A stretch of DNA of 64,000 nucleotides from Bacillus sp. S3 (GTDB taxonomy: Bacteria > Bacillota > Bacilli > Bacillales > Cytobacillaceae). The position numbers and the translations under genes were made by a program. The notes under the pieces are model-generated. The model searched no databases, was not told where the DNA came from, and worked only from the letters and a program-made list of their open reading frames with translations. Of the stretch, positions 54,432 to 63,638 are shown in pieces; within the stretch, counting starts at the first letter, position 1; each line of letters begins with the position of its first letter. The DNA is taken from contig NZ_CP039727.1 of NCBI RefSeq assembly GCF_005154805.1, positions 4,151,501 through 4,215,500 of the forward strand. Reading direction: 5' to 3'.

Positions 54432-55625
54432 TTATCCAGTTTTCTCCTCATACTTATGCGGGTCTTGGACAAAGAGGACCCCGAGTTCGTGGTGGTCGCC
54501 TTCGTAGAGGGCGCGTTGGACGAAGCGGATTTCTCCCTTGGTATCATAGACTTCGAGTTTGCAATGGGCGCGATTCTTCTGCAGCGCCTCGTAAAAGGTA
54601 TGTTCATCATGAACCAATACGCCATTGGCCTTTGTAATCAGCTCACCAACCTGCAGTCCCATTTTACTTGCGGGTGATTCGGGTATGACGCCAATGATCA
54701 TGACCCCTTGATTTCTTTTCGAAAAATAAGGCGGACGACTGTCATCCTTCATATAGGCCAGTAATGCTAATGATTCACGTCCGATGACAGCGAGGGCGGC
54801 AGCAACAATTGAAATGAGCGGATACCAATAGCCGGCTACGGAAATAAGCGTGATAAACGCTCCTAGGACAATGACCCTCCGGCCGTGCAGCTGAATCGCT
54901 TCGACAGGAAGCGTCCCTTTGATTTGCTGATGGAAGCCGACTGCAATCGGAACAAGGATGAGCGAATACTTGTCTGCACCCAAATGGAAAACCGGCCACC
55001 AATCAAAAGGCAGCTGTAGTACATTCCCAGGAATCAGCAGGAACACTGGCAGCAGCCAAAGCCTCTTTACTTCATGGGCACCAACGCTTTGACCTCGTTT
55101 ACTTTTTGTTACTTTAGGGGAAGTCCCCTTACTGCCGTTCTTAAAAATAAGGATGCCTTCTGCTATCAATAGCAGGCCAAGTACAACGACAACGGAAGGG
55201 TACACCTTATCACTAATCGAATCAAAGGCTCCAGAAAGTAGTGGAATCGTCCAATTATTTTCTGCGAGTACAATCATCGTGAAAAAGGCTGCTCCCACCG
55301 TATATGCCGGTGACATCAAGCGGATATTTGTTGTCAATGACCACAATAGTGTAAATCCTGCAATTAGAAGAACAGCCGTGAATGGGACAGTGATCCCTGC
55401 TGCAATGACGATGATGGAAAGCACTAGTCCAATCAGAAGTCCCCGCGGAAACACCTGCCTGAGTTCGAAATAAGCATCATGTGCCCGTATATGGAAATTT
55501 TTCCGTTCGCGTTTTACCCTCATCACACCTAATATCCCTGCAAGGAAAACGAGATAGTATAAAACAGGATGAAGAAATAATTTGCCTGTCCCTTTTAGAA
55601 GCTCCACAAGCCATATTTGTACCAT
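54432..55625 (-). CDS. minJ: Topological determinant of cell division MinJ (PDZ membrane protein)
   Basis: 397 residues, the same size as B. subtilis MinJ. About seven to eight N-terminal membrane helices (for example LYYLVFLAGILGVMRV, LLIGLVLSIIVIAAGI) are followed by a C-terminal PDZ domain (IIGVIPESPASKMGLQVGELITKANGVLV). MinJ bridges DivIVA at cell poles to MinD. The neighbouring ctpB, ftsXE, cccB and prfB confirm the usual genomic position. Start ATG 55625. Confidence 0.93.
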   Translation of the reverse strand: MVQIWLVELLKGTGKLFLHPVLYYLVFLAGILGVMRVKRERKNFHIRAHDAYFELRQVFPRGLLIGLVLSIIVIAAGITVPFTAVLLIAGFTLLWSLTTNIRLMSPAYTVGAAFFTMIVLAENNWTIPLLSGAFDSISDKVYPSVVVVLGLLLIAEGILIFKNGSKGTSPKVTKSKRGQSVGAHEVKRLWLLPVFLLIPGNVLQLPFDWWPVFHLGADKYSLILVPIAVGFHQQIKGTLPVEAIQLHGRRVIVLGAFITLISVAGYWYPLISIVAAALAVIGRESLALLAYMKDDSRPPYFSKRNQGVMIIGVIPESPASKMGLQVGELITKANGVLVHDEHTFYEALQKNRAHCKLEVYDTKGEIRFVQRALYEGDHHELGVLFVQDPHKYEEKTG

Positions 55626-55773
55626 ATCCTGCCACCTGCCTCTATTAATATTTCTAGTAAACTAGTATGTAAAAGACCCTTAAAGATTATTTTACCAAAT
55701 TAGGGCGATAAAACATATTGCTAGTTTTTAGAAAAAGGCAAAAATGTCGGACATCCTTAGGTTCTGCCATGAA

Positions 55774-55801
55774 AAATAAAAACAGAGGCCGCGGCCTCTG
55801 C
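55774..55801 (-). terminator. ctpB terminator
   Basis: GCAGAGGCC-GCGGCCTCTG perfect stem then TTTTTATTTTT on the minus strand. Confidence 0.9.
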
Positions 55802-55808
55802 AAGGTAA

Positions 55809-57263
55809 TCATTTCGTAATCAACTTCAATGCCATTTTCAGCTGTAAATCATTTTTTTCTTTCTTCATTTCTTTCACCACGGCTTCTTCGAGCTTGGCTG
55901 CGGTTTTCTCATCAATTTTCCCTGTAGGGTCCAGCTTATTGTCCTCCTGAAAGCCTTTCACCGCTGTTTTGGTCTCTGCACTAAAATATCCATCTGTCCG
56001 ACCCGGTGCAAATCCTAGGGCATCTAAAATTTCTTGGGCATTCTTCACCTGTTCGTTGTTCATGTCCGCTACAAGCGGTTTCTTTACCTGGATCGGATGC
56101 GTGGTAAAGATGGCTGGCTGTTTGATCGCTACATCCGGTTTGATCCCCTTTTTATGAATCCAATTGCCATCGGGAGTCAGCCATTTCGCCAATGTCAGCT
56201 TAATATTGCTGCCATCCCCCATTGGGACTGCCTGCTGGACAGTTCCTTTGCCAAACGTTGTTTCACCAACAAGCTGGTAGCCTGCCGCCTCCTTCAACGA
56301 ACCTGCCAATATTTCCGATGCGGAAGCACTGCCCTTGTTGACAAGGACTACTACAGGATATTCTTTTTTCTTAGATATAGTGGAGAAGAATCGCCGTTTT
56401 TCTCCGCTCCGTTCTTGAGTCTGTACATACGGCTTATCCTTTGGCACAAATTCTTTTAAAATTTCCCCAACGCTGTCCAAAAGACCCCCAGGGTTTCCGC
56501 GTACATCAATAACCAACCCTTTAATATCATCATTTTCCTGCGCTTTTAATTCCTTTTTAAAATCGGCAGCCGTGTCTTCAGAAAAAGAGGTGATCTCAAT
56601 ATAGCCGATCTTTTTGCCGTCTTGATTTTTAATCGAGGCATGAACGGTCTCAAGCGGAATCTCATCGCGCTTCACATCAATGGACAGCGGTTCTTTTAGG
56701 CCCTTTCTGGCAATCTCTAAATTAACCGTTGTTCCTTTTTTTCCGCGAATCTGAAGGGTCGCTTTATTGAGGTCTAAGCCCTCGACACTTTTTCCGTCTA
56801 CCTTCAAAATTTGGTCATTCGGCTTGATTCCTGCTTTTTCTGCTGGGGAATTTTTAAATGGAGAGACAATGACAATTTTTCCATCGACCATCCCGACCTC
56901 GGCACCGATGCCTTCAAAGGACGATTCCAAAGTTTGCGTGAATTGCTGGGCCGTTTCCTTATCCATATAAACGGAATATGGATCTTTTAAAACAGAAAGC
57001 ATTCCTTGAATCGCGCCTTCAACCAGCTTTTCCTGGTCTACCTTTTCCACATAGCTGCTTAGTATAAGATCATAGGCCTGCTCTACTTTCTCAAGATCCT
57101 CCGTATGATCTTCTGAATTTATTACTTGTTCTTTAGGGGGTGCCTTTACTTCAGGTTTAGGGGCTGCTTCCGTTCGATCAAAGACTTTCATTCCAGCATA
57201 GGTGCCCCCCGCCCCCGTTAGTAGTGAACCCGTCATCAACAGGGCAATCCATTTACGATTCAT
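55809..57263 (-). CDS. ctpB: Carboxy-terminal processing protease CtpB (S41)
   Basis: About 484 residues from MNRKWIALLMTG; AGGAGG lies 6 bp before it. Order: signal anchor, linker, PDZ domain (VEGAIQGML, SPAEKAGIKPNDQILKVDG), S41 core with catalytic Ser in VNKGSASASEIL and Lys in GETTFGKGTVQQ, and a C-terminal peptidoglycan-binding domain (AQEILDALGFAPGRTDGYFS). In B. subtilis CtpB cleaves SpoIVFA during sporulation to activate pro-sigma-K processing. This fits a spore-forming organism. Confidence 0.95.
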   Translation of the reverse strand: MNRKWIALLMTGSLLTGAGGTYAGMKVFDRTEAAPKPEVKAPPKEQVINSEDHTEDLEKVEQAYDLILSSYVEKVDQEKLVEGAIQGMLSVLKDPYSVYMDKETAQQFTQTLESSFEGIGAEVGMVDGKIVIVSPFKNSPAEKAGIKPNDQILKVDGKSVEGLDLNKATLQIRGKKGTTVNLEIARKGLKEPLSIDVKRDEIPLETVHASIKNQDGKKIGYIEITSFSEDTAADFKKELKAQENDDIKGLVIDVRGNPGGLLDSVGEILKEFVPKDKPYVQTQERSGEKRRFFSTISKKKEYPVVVLVNKGSASASEILAGSLKEAAGYQLVGETTFGKGTVQQAVPMGDGSNIKLTLAKWLTPDGNWIHKKGIKPDVAIKQPAIFTTHPIQVKKPLVADMNNEQVKNAQEILDALGFAPGRTDGYFSAETKTAVKGFQEDNKLDPTGKIDEKTAAKLEEAVVKEMKKEKNDLQLKMALKLITK

Positions 57264-57427
57264 CAGAATCCTCCTCAAGTTAAATATCTGTCATATTCAT
57301 TTTATAAAAAGGCACCGAATTCCTGCCCGTTTATAAACTTATATGTGAGAAGTGGACGAGTTATGAATGGGGGATGAACAAAAAGTGAAACTTCCACCAG
57401 CCGGGTTTGACTGCTTGTCTAAAAGGG

Positions 57428-57462
57428 TAAAAAAAAGGAGAAGCGCTTAGGCTTCTCCTCTT
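57428..57462 (-). terminator. Terminator of the M23 peptidase gene
   Basis: GGAGAAGC-CTAAGC-GCTTCTCC stem then nine Ts on the minus strand. Confidence 0.9.
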
Positions 57463-57464
57463 TA

Positions 57465-58778
57465 TTATGGCAGTGGTACAATGCCCACAGGATTGATCGC
57501 ATAACGTTTATCCGGTGTCCATGGACCTTTATGAAGTTCAAAGTGTAAATGCTGCCCCTCTGAGGCACCAGTATTACCCATCACACCAATTTGCTGGCCT
57601 TTTTTCACTACTGCACCACTGGCGGCTATACGTGAGGACATATGGGCATAGACAGTTGTATAAACTTGTCCATTTATCGAGTGAGAAACAAAAATACAGT
57701 TTCCATAACTGCTAGAATAATAGGATTTAATGACGACACCATCAGCAGCAGCAACAATCGGCACCTGCGTACGATTTGCTATGTCAACGCCCCAATGATT
57801 TCCACCGCCGCGGCCTCCAAAACCTGAGCTCAATCGTCCGACCGCAGGCTGGGTCCAATAGCCGCTTGATACACCCGGTGTTGATCCGGAACTGGCTCCA
57901 CCGCCGCCACCGCTTGCTGAAGCTGAAGACGTATTATTTGCCGCTGCCTTAGCTGCAGCCTCTGCAGCTGCTTTAGCTGCCGCCGCCGCTCTGGCTTGAG
58001 CCTCCTGCTCCATCTTAATTGCCTGTTGAATCGCAGCCTCTTGCGCAGCAAGGAGTTGTTCCTCTTCCTTCAATTCCATGGCATGTTCATGTTCTTCATT
58101 TTCTTGCTCAACCAAGTTTGCCAATAATTTATCTTTCTCAGCTTTTTGTGCATTCAATTGCTGGTTCAGTTTTTCTAATTCAGCCTTCATGTTTTCCAGG
58201 CTTTCAAGGTCTTTTTCAACTTGTGCTTGTTTTGAAGCAAGCTCCTTTTTGTCAGCCTCATGCTGTTTCAGTATATCCTGATCTGCCTGCATAATCGTTG
58301 CAACTGCATTTGCACGGTCAACGAAGTCACTAAAGCTGGTGGATCCCATTAATACATCCAGGTAATTGACCATCCCGCCTGTTTCCTGATAGCTTCGGGC
58401 ACGTTCCTTCAACAGTACATTTCGCTTTTCAATCCGCTCTTTGATGACCTGCGTTTCTTCTTGAAGTTTCACAATCTCAGCTTTTGTCTTTTCGATTTCA
58501 GCTGTTTTTTCATTGATTTTTGCTGTTGCATCACCAATTGCATAATCGATCCGTTTCATCTCGCTCTTCACATTAGCCTGCTGATTTTGGAGATCGCTAA
58601 TTTTATCATTCGCTTGATTAATACCTGATTTTAAATCGGAACGCTTCTCCTGAATTTTATTTTGTTCACCTTTTAAACTTGAAATGGATGCAGCCTCAGT
58701 TTTAACAGATGTTCCGCCAAAAACTGTTCCAAATCCGACCGCTGCCACAACGGCAAGCGTGACCACTGACTTCTTCAT
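57465..58778 (-). CDS. Murein hydrolase with coiled coil and M23 (LytM) domain, EnvC/PcsB-like
   Basis: About 437 residues. Signal peptide (KKSVVTLAVVAAVGFGTVFG, cleavage after EAA), a long coiled coil (about residues 35-260, EKTAEIEKTKAEIVKLQEET), an Ala-rich and Gly/Ser-rich linker, and a C-terminal LytM domain with zinc ligands in GNHWGVDIAN and HLHFELH. It cleaves peptidoglycan cross-bridges. The adjacent ftsX-ftsE genes suggest it is the hydrolase partner gated by FtsEX, as EnvC and PcsB are. MKKSVVTLA start is preceded by GGGAGGGG. Confidence 0.92.
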   Translation of the reverse strand: MKKSVVTLAVVAAVGFGTVFGGTSVKTEAASISSLKGEQNKIQEKRSDLKSGINQANDKISDLQNQQANVKSEMKRIDYAIGDATAKINEKTAEIEKTKAEIVKLQEETQVIKERIEKRNVLLKERARSYQETGGMVNYLDVLMGSTSFSDFVDRANAVATIMQADQDILKQHEADKKELASKQAQVEKDLESLENMKAELEKLNQQLNAQKAEKDKLLANLVEQENEEHEHAMELKEEEQLLAAQEAAIQQAIKMEQEAQARAAAAAKAAAEAAAKAAANNTSSASASGGGGGASSGSTPGVSSGYWTQPAVGRLSSGFGGRGGGNHWGVDIANRTQVPIVAAADGVVIKSYYSSSYGNCIFVSHSINGQVYTTVYAHMSSRIAASGAVVKKGQQIGVMGNTGASEGQHLHFELHKGPWTPDKRYAINPVGIVPLP

Positions 58779-58865
58779 ATTCGGTGATTCCCCTCCCACT
58801 CTCTATGTACAGGTAAACCGTTCTTTAACTGTATAAATCTAAGAATATCTTTTTCTATTACATAC

Positions 58866-58901
58866 AAAATCGAGGAAGGACACGAGCGTGGTCCTCCCCG
58901 A
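58866..58901 (-). terminator. ftsEX terminator
   Basis: TCGGGGAGGAC...GTCCTTCCTCGA stem then TTTTG on the minus strand after ftsX. Confidence 0.75.
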
Positions 58902-58907
58902 TAAAAG

Positions 58908-59801
58908 TTAAACCTTTAAGAACTTCCTAACGGACATCATACTGCCCCAAACCCCGATTAAGGCTCCCATTAAAATCAAAATACCTGAGAGCTGATAGAC
59001 AAATGGTTCGAATGGCAGCACTTTGATAAAGGTGCCTTCAAGCTTCGGACCAATATAATCGTAGGCACGATAATAGGCAATCGAAATCAGGATAATTGGT
59101 AAAATCGATCCTAAAATTCCGAGCCATAGACCTTCCAAAAAGAATGGCCAGCGAATAAAGCCATTGGTTGCTCCTACTAATCTCATAATCTTAATTTCTC
59201 GTCGTCTTGCAAAAATGGTAATTTTAATCGTATTCGAAATTAAGAAAATCGCCGTGAAGAACAAGCCAATAATGAGAACGACTCCTACGTTCCTGCTCGC
59301 TTGAATAAACTTAAATAATTTTTCAACCTTGCCCTGCCCGTATTTTACTTTCGAAACATAATTAAGTTTCTCAACCTTATCTGCCACTTTCATAGTGTCT
59401 GCCGGTTTTTTCGTTTTTACGATAAATACATCGTTAAGTGGATTATCTTGTTCAAAAAGTTTAAAAGCCTTTCCGTCCTCACCCAAACTCTCGACTAAAT
59501 TATCAAGTTCTTTCTGTTTAGGAGAAAATGTTACACCTTTAACTTCAGATATTTTCTCTATCTCACTTTTTAATGCTTGCTGATCTTCTTTATTCGCAGC
59601 AACGTCGATGTGAACGCGGATTTGCACGTCCTCCTCAATGGTCTCTGCCACACGATTAAGATTCATCATAATAACGAAAAAGACGCCGACTAATATCAGG
59701 GTTACGGTAACAGCACTAACAGATGCAAAGGTCATCCACCCATTTCTGCTGATGCTTTTTAAACTTTCACGGGCGTGACGGCCAATCGTTCTAATTTTCA
59801 T
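58908..59801 (-). CDS. ftsX: Cell division ABC transporter permease FtsX
   Basis: About 297 residues from MKIRTIGRHARESLKSISRN, behind AGAGGTG. Four membrane helices surround an extracellular loop of about 120 residues (RVHIDVAANKEDQQAL...), followed by the cytoplasmic motif FARRREIKIMRLVGATNGFIRWPFF. With FtsE it senses cytoplasmic ATP hydrolysis and activates a wall hydrolase outside; in Bacillus this is CwlO. Its start lies inside the end of ftsE (11-bp overlap). Confidence 0.95.
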   Translation of the reverse strand: MKIRTIGRHARESLKSISRNGWMTFASVSAVTVTLILVGVFFVIMMNLNRVAETIEEDVQIRVHIDVAANKEDQQALKSEIEKISEVKGVTFSPKQKELDNLVESLGEDGKAFKLFEQDNPLNDVFIVKTKKPADTMKVADKVEKLNYVSKVKYGQGKVEKLFKFIQASRNVGVVLIIGLFFTAIFLISNTIKITIFARRREIKIMRLVGATNGFIRWPFFLEGLWLGILGSILPIILISIAYYRAYDYIGPKLEGTFIKVLPFEPFVYQLSGILILMGALIGVWGSMMSVRKFLKV

Positions 59802-60477
59802 AACCGTAATCACCTCTTTGTTCATCGCGAACAATCTTTCCGCCTTCAATGGCAATGACGCGATGCTTTAATGTATTTACAATCTCTCTGTTATGTGTTG
59901 CCATAACAATCGTTGTGCCTCTGGCATTAATTTCTTCAAATATATTCATGATTTCCCATGATGTTTCAGGATCAAGGTTACCCGTCGGTTCATCGGCAAT
60001 CACTACTTTTGGCGAGTTGACGATTGAGCGTGCAATGGAAACACGCTGCTGCTCACCGCCTGATAGTTCAGTAGGAAGCATTTTGATTTTATGCTTTAAT
60101 CCAACAAGATCGAGAACTTCCATTACCCGTTTGCGGATAAACTTCGGCTGTGCTTCAATGACCTCAAGGGCAAATGCTACATTTTCATAGACAGTTAGTG
60201 ACGGCAGCAGTTTAAAGTCTTGGAACACCACGCCAAGATTCCTTCTGAATAAGGGAACCTTTTTCATTTTTAGTTTGGCGAGATTCACGCCATTCATCGT
60301 AATCGTACCCGAAGAGGGTACTTCTTCCCGGTACATCATCTTAATAAAAGTGGATTTCCCCGCACCGCTGGGACCCACGACATAAACAAATTCGCCCTGG
60401 TTAATCCGGACGTCTATTCCATTAATAGCTGTTACGCCATTAGGATACTTTTTATAGACCTCTTGCAATTCTATCAT
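59791..60477 (-). CDS. ftsE: Cell division ATPase FtsE
   Basis: About 228 residues. Walker A GPSGAGKST, Q-loop FQDFKLLPSLTVYENV, signature LSGGEQQRV, Walker B VVIADEPTGNLDP and H-loop ATHN are intact. The start was set at ATG 60477, behind AGGTG; a GTG three codons upstream overlaps that site. The roughly 320-bp AT-rich gap upstream holds the cccB terminator and presumably the ftsEX promoter. Confidence 0.96.
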   Translation of the reverse strand: MIELQEVYKKYPNGVTAINGIDVRINQGEFVYVVGPSGAGKSTFIKMMYREEVPSSGTITMNGVNLAKLKMKKVPLFRRNLGVVFQDFKLLPSLTVYENVAFALEVIEAQPKFIRKRVMEVLDLVGLKHKIKMLPTELSGGEQQRVSIARSIVNSPKVVIADEPTGNLDPETSWEIMNIFEEINARGTTIVMATHNREIVNTLKHRVIAIEGGKIVRDEQRGDYGYEN

Positions 60478-60751
60478 TACTATCACCTATAGTTTTAGAG
60501 TTATTTAGAATAGTATCATAACCATTCGACAATAATCGACATTTATTTGCAAAACTATCCAGAATCACAAACAATATGTGCATAATTTCGCATAGCTTTA
60601 TTATAACATCAACAATCGCTAATAAAAGCGGTAAAAATATTACAGTTTCTTTTCAAACAATACAAAATCTGACAAGATTAGCCACATATCGAAACATCTC
60701 GACAACAATAACTAAAATATCTTCCTGATTTCGAATATATATTCCAAAAAA

Positions 60752-60791
60752 TAAAAAAAAACGTACTGCCTGTAAGAAGCAGAACGTTTTC
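60752..60791 (-). terminator. cccB terminator
   Basis: AAAACGTTCTGC...GCAGTACGTTTT stem then nine Ts on the minus strand. Confidence 0.85.
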
Positions 60792-60798
60792 TCCTCTT

Positions 60799-61134
60799 TT
60801 ATTTTTTAGCAGCTAGCCAATCAGCGACTTTTTCAGCGTCATCGCCGGTAACAACGTTTGCCGGCATTTGGCCTTTACCGTTTTTCAAGACATTTAAAAT
60901 GTCATCCTTAGAGAGTGTCGCGCCCACCTTGGTTAAGTTTGGGCCAACACCACCGGTTAAATCACCGCCATGGCAGCCAGAGCATTTTTGATCAAAGATC
61001 TTTTGTGCGTCCCCTGCTGAAGCAGTTTCGGTGCCGCCGCCCTTATCCTTTGTGTTATCATTGCCGCCTCCGCATGCAGCAAGTCCCATTACTAGGGACG
61101 TTCCCATTAACAATGCTAGTAGCTTCTTCTTCAT
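60799..61134 (-). CDS. cccB: Cytochrome c551 lipoprotein CccB
   Basis: About 111 residues. A lipoprotein signal peptide ends in the lipobox LAAC ([20 protein letters not shown]), followed by a flexible linker and a class I cytochrome c domain with the haem motif CSGCH and the axial Met in GQMPANVV. It is a membrane-anchored electron carrier on the outer face. The order ftsE-cccB-yitT-type-prfB is the same as in B. subtilis. ATG 61134 has AAGGGGG upstream. Confidence 0.95.
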   Translation of the reverse strand: MKKKLLALLMGTSLVMGLAACGGGNDNTKDKGGGTETASAGDAQKIFDQKCSGCHGGDLTGGVGPNLTKVGATLSKDDILNVLKNGKGQMPANVVTGDDAEKVADWLAAKK

Positions 61135-61186
61135 CGCCACTACCCCCTTCAGAAAATAATACCATCAGAGTACTATTATACCAATC

Positions 61187-62053
61187 CTACGCACGTTTGA
61201 AACCCTCGCCTAACACTTCTGCCGCATCCATAACAACGACAAACGCTGTTGGATCAAGGGTTTTGACCAATTGTTTCAATTTTGTGAACTCCGTTTGGTC
61301 AACCACACACATGAGAACCGGCTTTTCATGGTCTGTAAAACCACCATATGCTGATAGTTTTGTCACACCACGGTCAATTTTATTCAAAATTCCTTCACGA
61401 ACTTCCTCTTGTTTACTAGTAATGATCATCGCCATCTTTGATCTGCCAAAACCAACCTGGATAAGGTCAATCGTTTTGCTTGTCACATAAAGGGCAATTA
61501 ACGCGTACAGCCCCTTTTCAATATCAAACACAATGGCTGCAGTGAGGACAATTAATCCGTCGATTATCACGACACATCTCCCAAGCGTAAAACCTGTATA
61601 CTTATTGATGATTTGAGCCGCAAGGTCCGTACCTCCGGTGGATGCCTTGCCGCGAAACACAATCCCGAGTCCTAATCCTACACCAATTCCCCCAAACAAA
61701 GCACCTAGCAGGGCATCATGTGTCCAAGGCTCCAAATCTTTTGTCAAAAAAACAACAAATGGCAAAAAAATCGTTCCTGCTAACGTTTTGACCCCAAATT
61801 GCTTCCCCAAAAAAATGACACCTGCAATAAAAAGCGGAATATTAAATGCCCATTGGACATATGCCGGTTCCCAGCCAAGTACTGTTTTGAGTATCGTACT
61901 AATCCCGCTTACCCCGCCTGAGGCTACCTGGTTTGGCAGTAAAAACACGTTAAACGCTAAGGCAATAATCGCTGCACCAATTAAAACTAAAATATAATCA
62001 ATGGCAATCCTCGTTTTTGGATAGGTTTGAGTCAAATTGCTTAAAATATTCAT
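61187..62053 (-). CDS. yvjA: YitT family membrane protein (YvjA-like)
   Basis: About 288 residues from MNILSNLTQTYP, preceded by AGAGGAG. Five to six helices (VLIGAAIIALAFNVFLLPNQ, GGIGVGLGLGIVFRGKASTGGTDL) and a C-terminal DUF2179 domain (VREGILNKIDRGVTKLSAYGGF) typical of YitT/UPF0750 proteins. The position beside prfB and cccB matches B. subtilis yvjA. Transport substrate unknown. Confidence 0.9.
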   Translation of the reverse strand: MNILSNLTQTYPKTRIAIDYILVLIGAAIIALAFNVFLLPNQVASGGVSGISTILKTVLGWEPAYVQWAFNIPLFIAGVIFLGKQFGVKTLAGTIFLPFVVFLTKDLEPWTHDALLGALFGGIGVGLGLGIVFRGKASTGGTDLAAQIINKYTGFTLGRCVVIIDGLIVLTAAIVFDIEKGLYALIALYVTSKTIDLIQVGFGRSKMAMIITSKQEEVREGILNKIDRGVTKLSAYGGFTDHEKPVLMCVVDQTEFTKLKQLVKTLDPTAFVVVMDAAEVLGEGFKRA

Positions 62054-62205
62054 ACAGATTTTCTCCTCTATCATTCCTTCTATGGTATAACCGAAAGTGA
62101 GTATAGCATGTGATAAATGTAGTGTAAATGACAGTAAAGTGACGCAATAAAGGGCTAAAATATTTTATAGTATCTGCTTAGGATTTGGTTTTCATGAAAG
62201 ACAAT

Positions 62206-62245
62206 AATAAAAGCCCCTGCCGAATTTTTTCGACAAAGGCTTTTG
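62206..62245 (-). terminator. prfB terminator
   Basis: AAAGCCTTTGTCGAA-AAAA-TTCGGCAGGGGCTTTT stem with a T-rich tail on the minus strand. Confidence 0.85.
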
Positions 62246-62251
62246 ATGATC

Positions 62252-63353
62252 TTACGATATTCTTGAACGAAGATACGCATTGATAAACTGGTCTAAATCT
62301 CCATCCATCACGGCTTGCACATTTCCGCTTTCGGTACTGGTCCTGTGATCCTTAACCATTGAATAAGGATGGAAAACGTAGGAACGGATTTGCGAGCCCC
62401 AGCCGATTTCCTTTTGCTCACCGCGGATTTCCAATAACTCCTGCTCCTGCCGCTCAATCTCCCGTTGATATAGTTTCGCTTTAAGCATTTTCATGGCCGC
62501 TTCCCGGTTTTTAATTTGGGAACGCTCCGACTGACAGGTCACGACAACACCAGTTGGAAGATGCGTAATCCGGACAGCTGAATCCGTGGTATTTATATGC
62601 TGTCCACCTGCCCCAGTGGCACGATACGTATCAATTTTTAAATCCTCTGTCCGGATATCTACCTGAATTTCTTCATTAAATTCCGGCATGACTTCACAGG
62701 ATACGAATGAGGTATGGCGGCGGCCGGAGGAATCAAACGGAGAAATCCGTACGAGCCGGTGGACACCCTTCTCAGCCTTCAAATATCCGTAAGCATTATG
62801 TCCTTTAATTGCCAGCGTCACACTCTTAATCCCCGCTTCATCTCCAGGGAGATAATCAAGTGTCTCTACCTTAAAGCCTTTTTTCTCGGCCCAGCGGGTA
62901 TACATCCGAAGGAGCATTGAGCCCCAGTCCTGTGATTCGGTACCGCCTGCACCCGGGTGCAACTCGAGAATGGCATTGTTTTTATCATACTCCTCACTCA
63001 AGAGAAGCTGCAGTTCAAATTGATTCAAGCGGACTGTCAGCTGCTGAAGCTCATCCTCAAGCTCTGCCCGTAATTCCTCATCATTTTCTTCCTTCACAAG
63101 CTCATAGGTTAATTCCAGGTTGTCATAAGAGTCATTTAATTCCATGAACTCATTCACCTGGTCCTTTAAGCCATTTGCTTCACTGATGATAATTTGTGCC
63201 TTTTCCTGGTCATTCCAAAAATCAGGCTGAAGCATCGTATCATCTAGTTCTGCAATTTTGGCTTCCTTATTCTCAAGGTCAAAGAGACCCCCTAAAGTCC
63301 GCTAATGTCTTAGCTGTTTTTTCAAGCTCATTCCGAATTTCTGCTAATTCCAT
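62252..63353 (-). CDS. prfB: Peptide chain release factor 2, with programmed +1 frameshift
   Basis: The ATG at 63353 has AGAGGTG upstream. After 24 codons the frame meets AGG GGG TCT CTT TGA C, with TGA at 63281-63279; a +1 shift at CTT continues as GAC CTT GAG and gives 366 residues, the B. subtilis RF2 length. The internal Shine-Dalgarno-like AGGGGG and the slippery CTT-TGA-C are the classical autoregulatory signal. The main part has the anticodon tripeptide SPF ([14 protein letters not shown]) and the GGQ motif ([14 protein letters not shown]). It terminates translation at UGA and UAA. Confidence 0.97.
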
Positions 63354-63638
63354 TTCCTTCACCTCTATAAAAAATAAATGACATTCGTTTCGTTTCGGTT
63401 AAAGTTCCTTTTCCATTATAGCGTGTTAACAGAGAAAAATTCAAAGTTTGGGTTAAAAATAAGGGAAAGCAATTAGTAATTACATCCCTGGCTTCCCCAA
63501 AATCCCAAAAATCTCCTTAGTATTTATATATTTCACTCTGTCAAAAATGGTACTATTAAGGAAGAAAAGAGTTTAAGTTATACATAATTTTTTTACAAAA
63601 CCTGGCTTATAGAGATTACCATTAGAGGAGTGAGTGAG

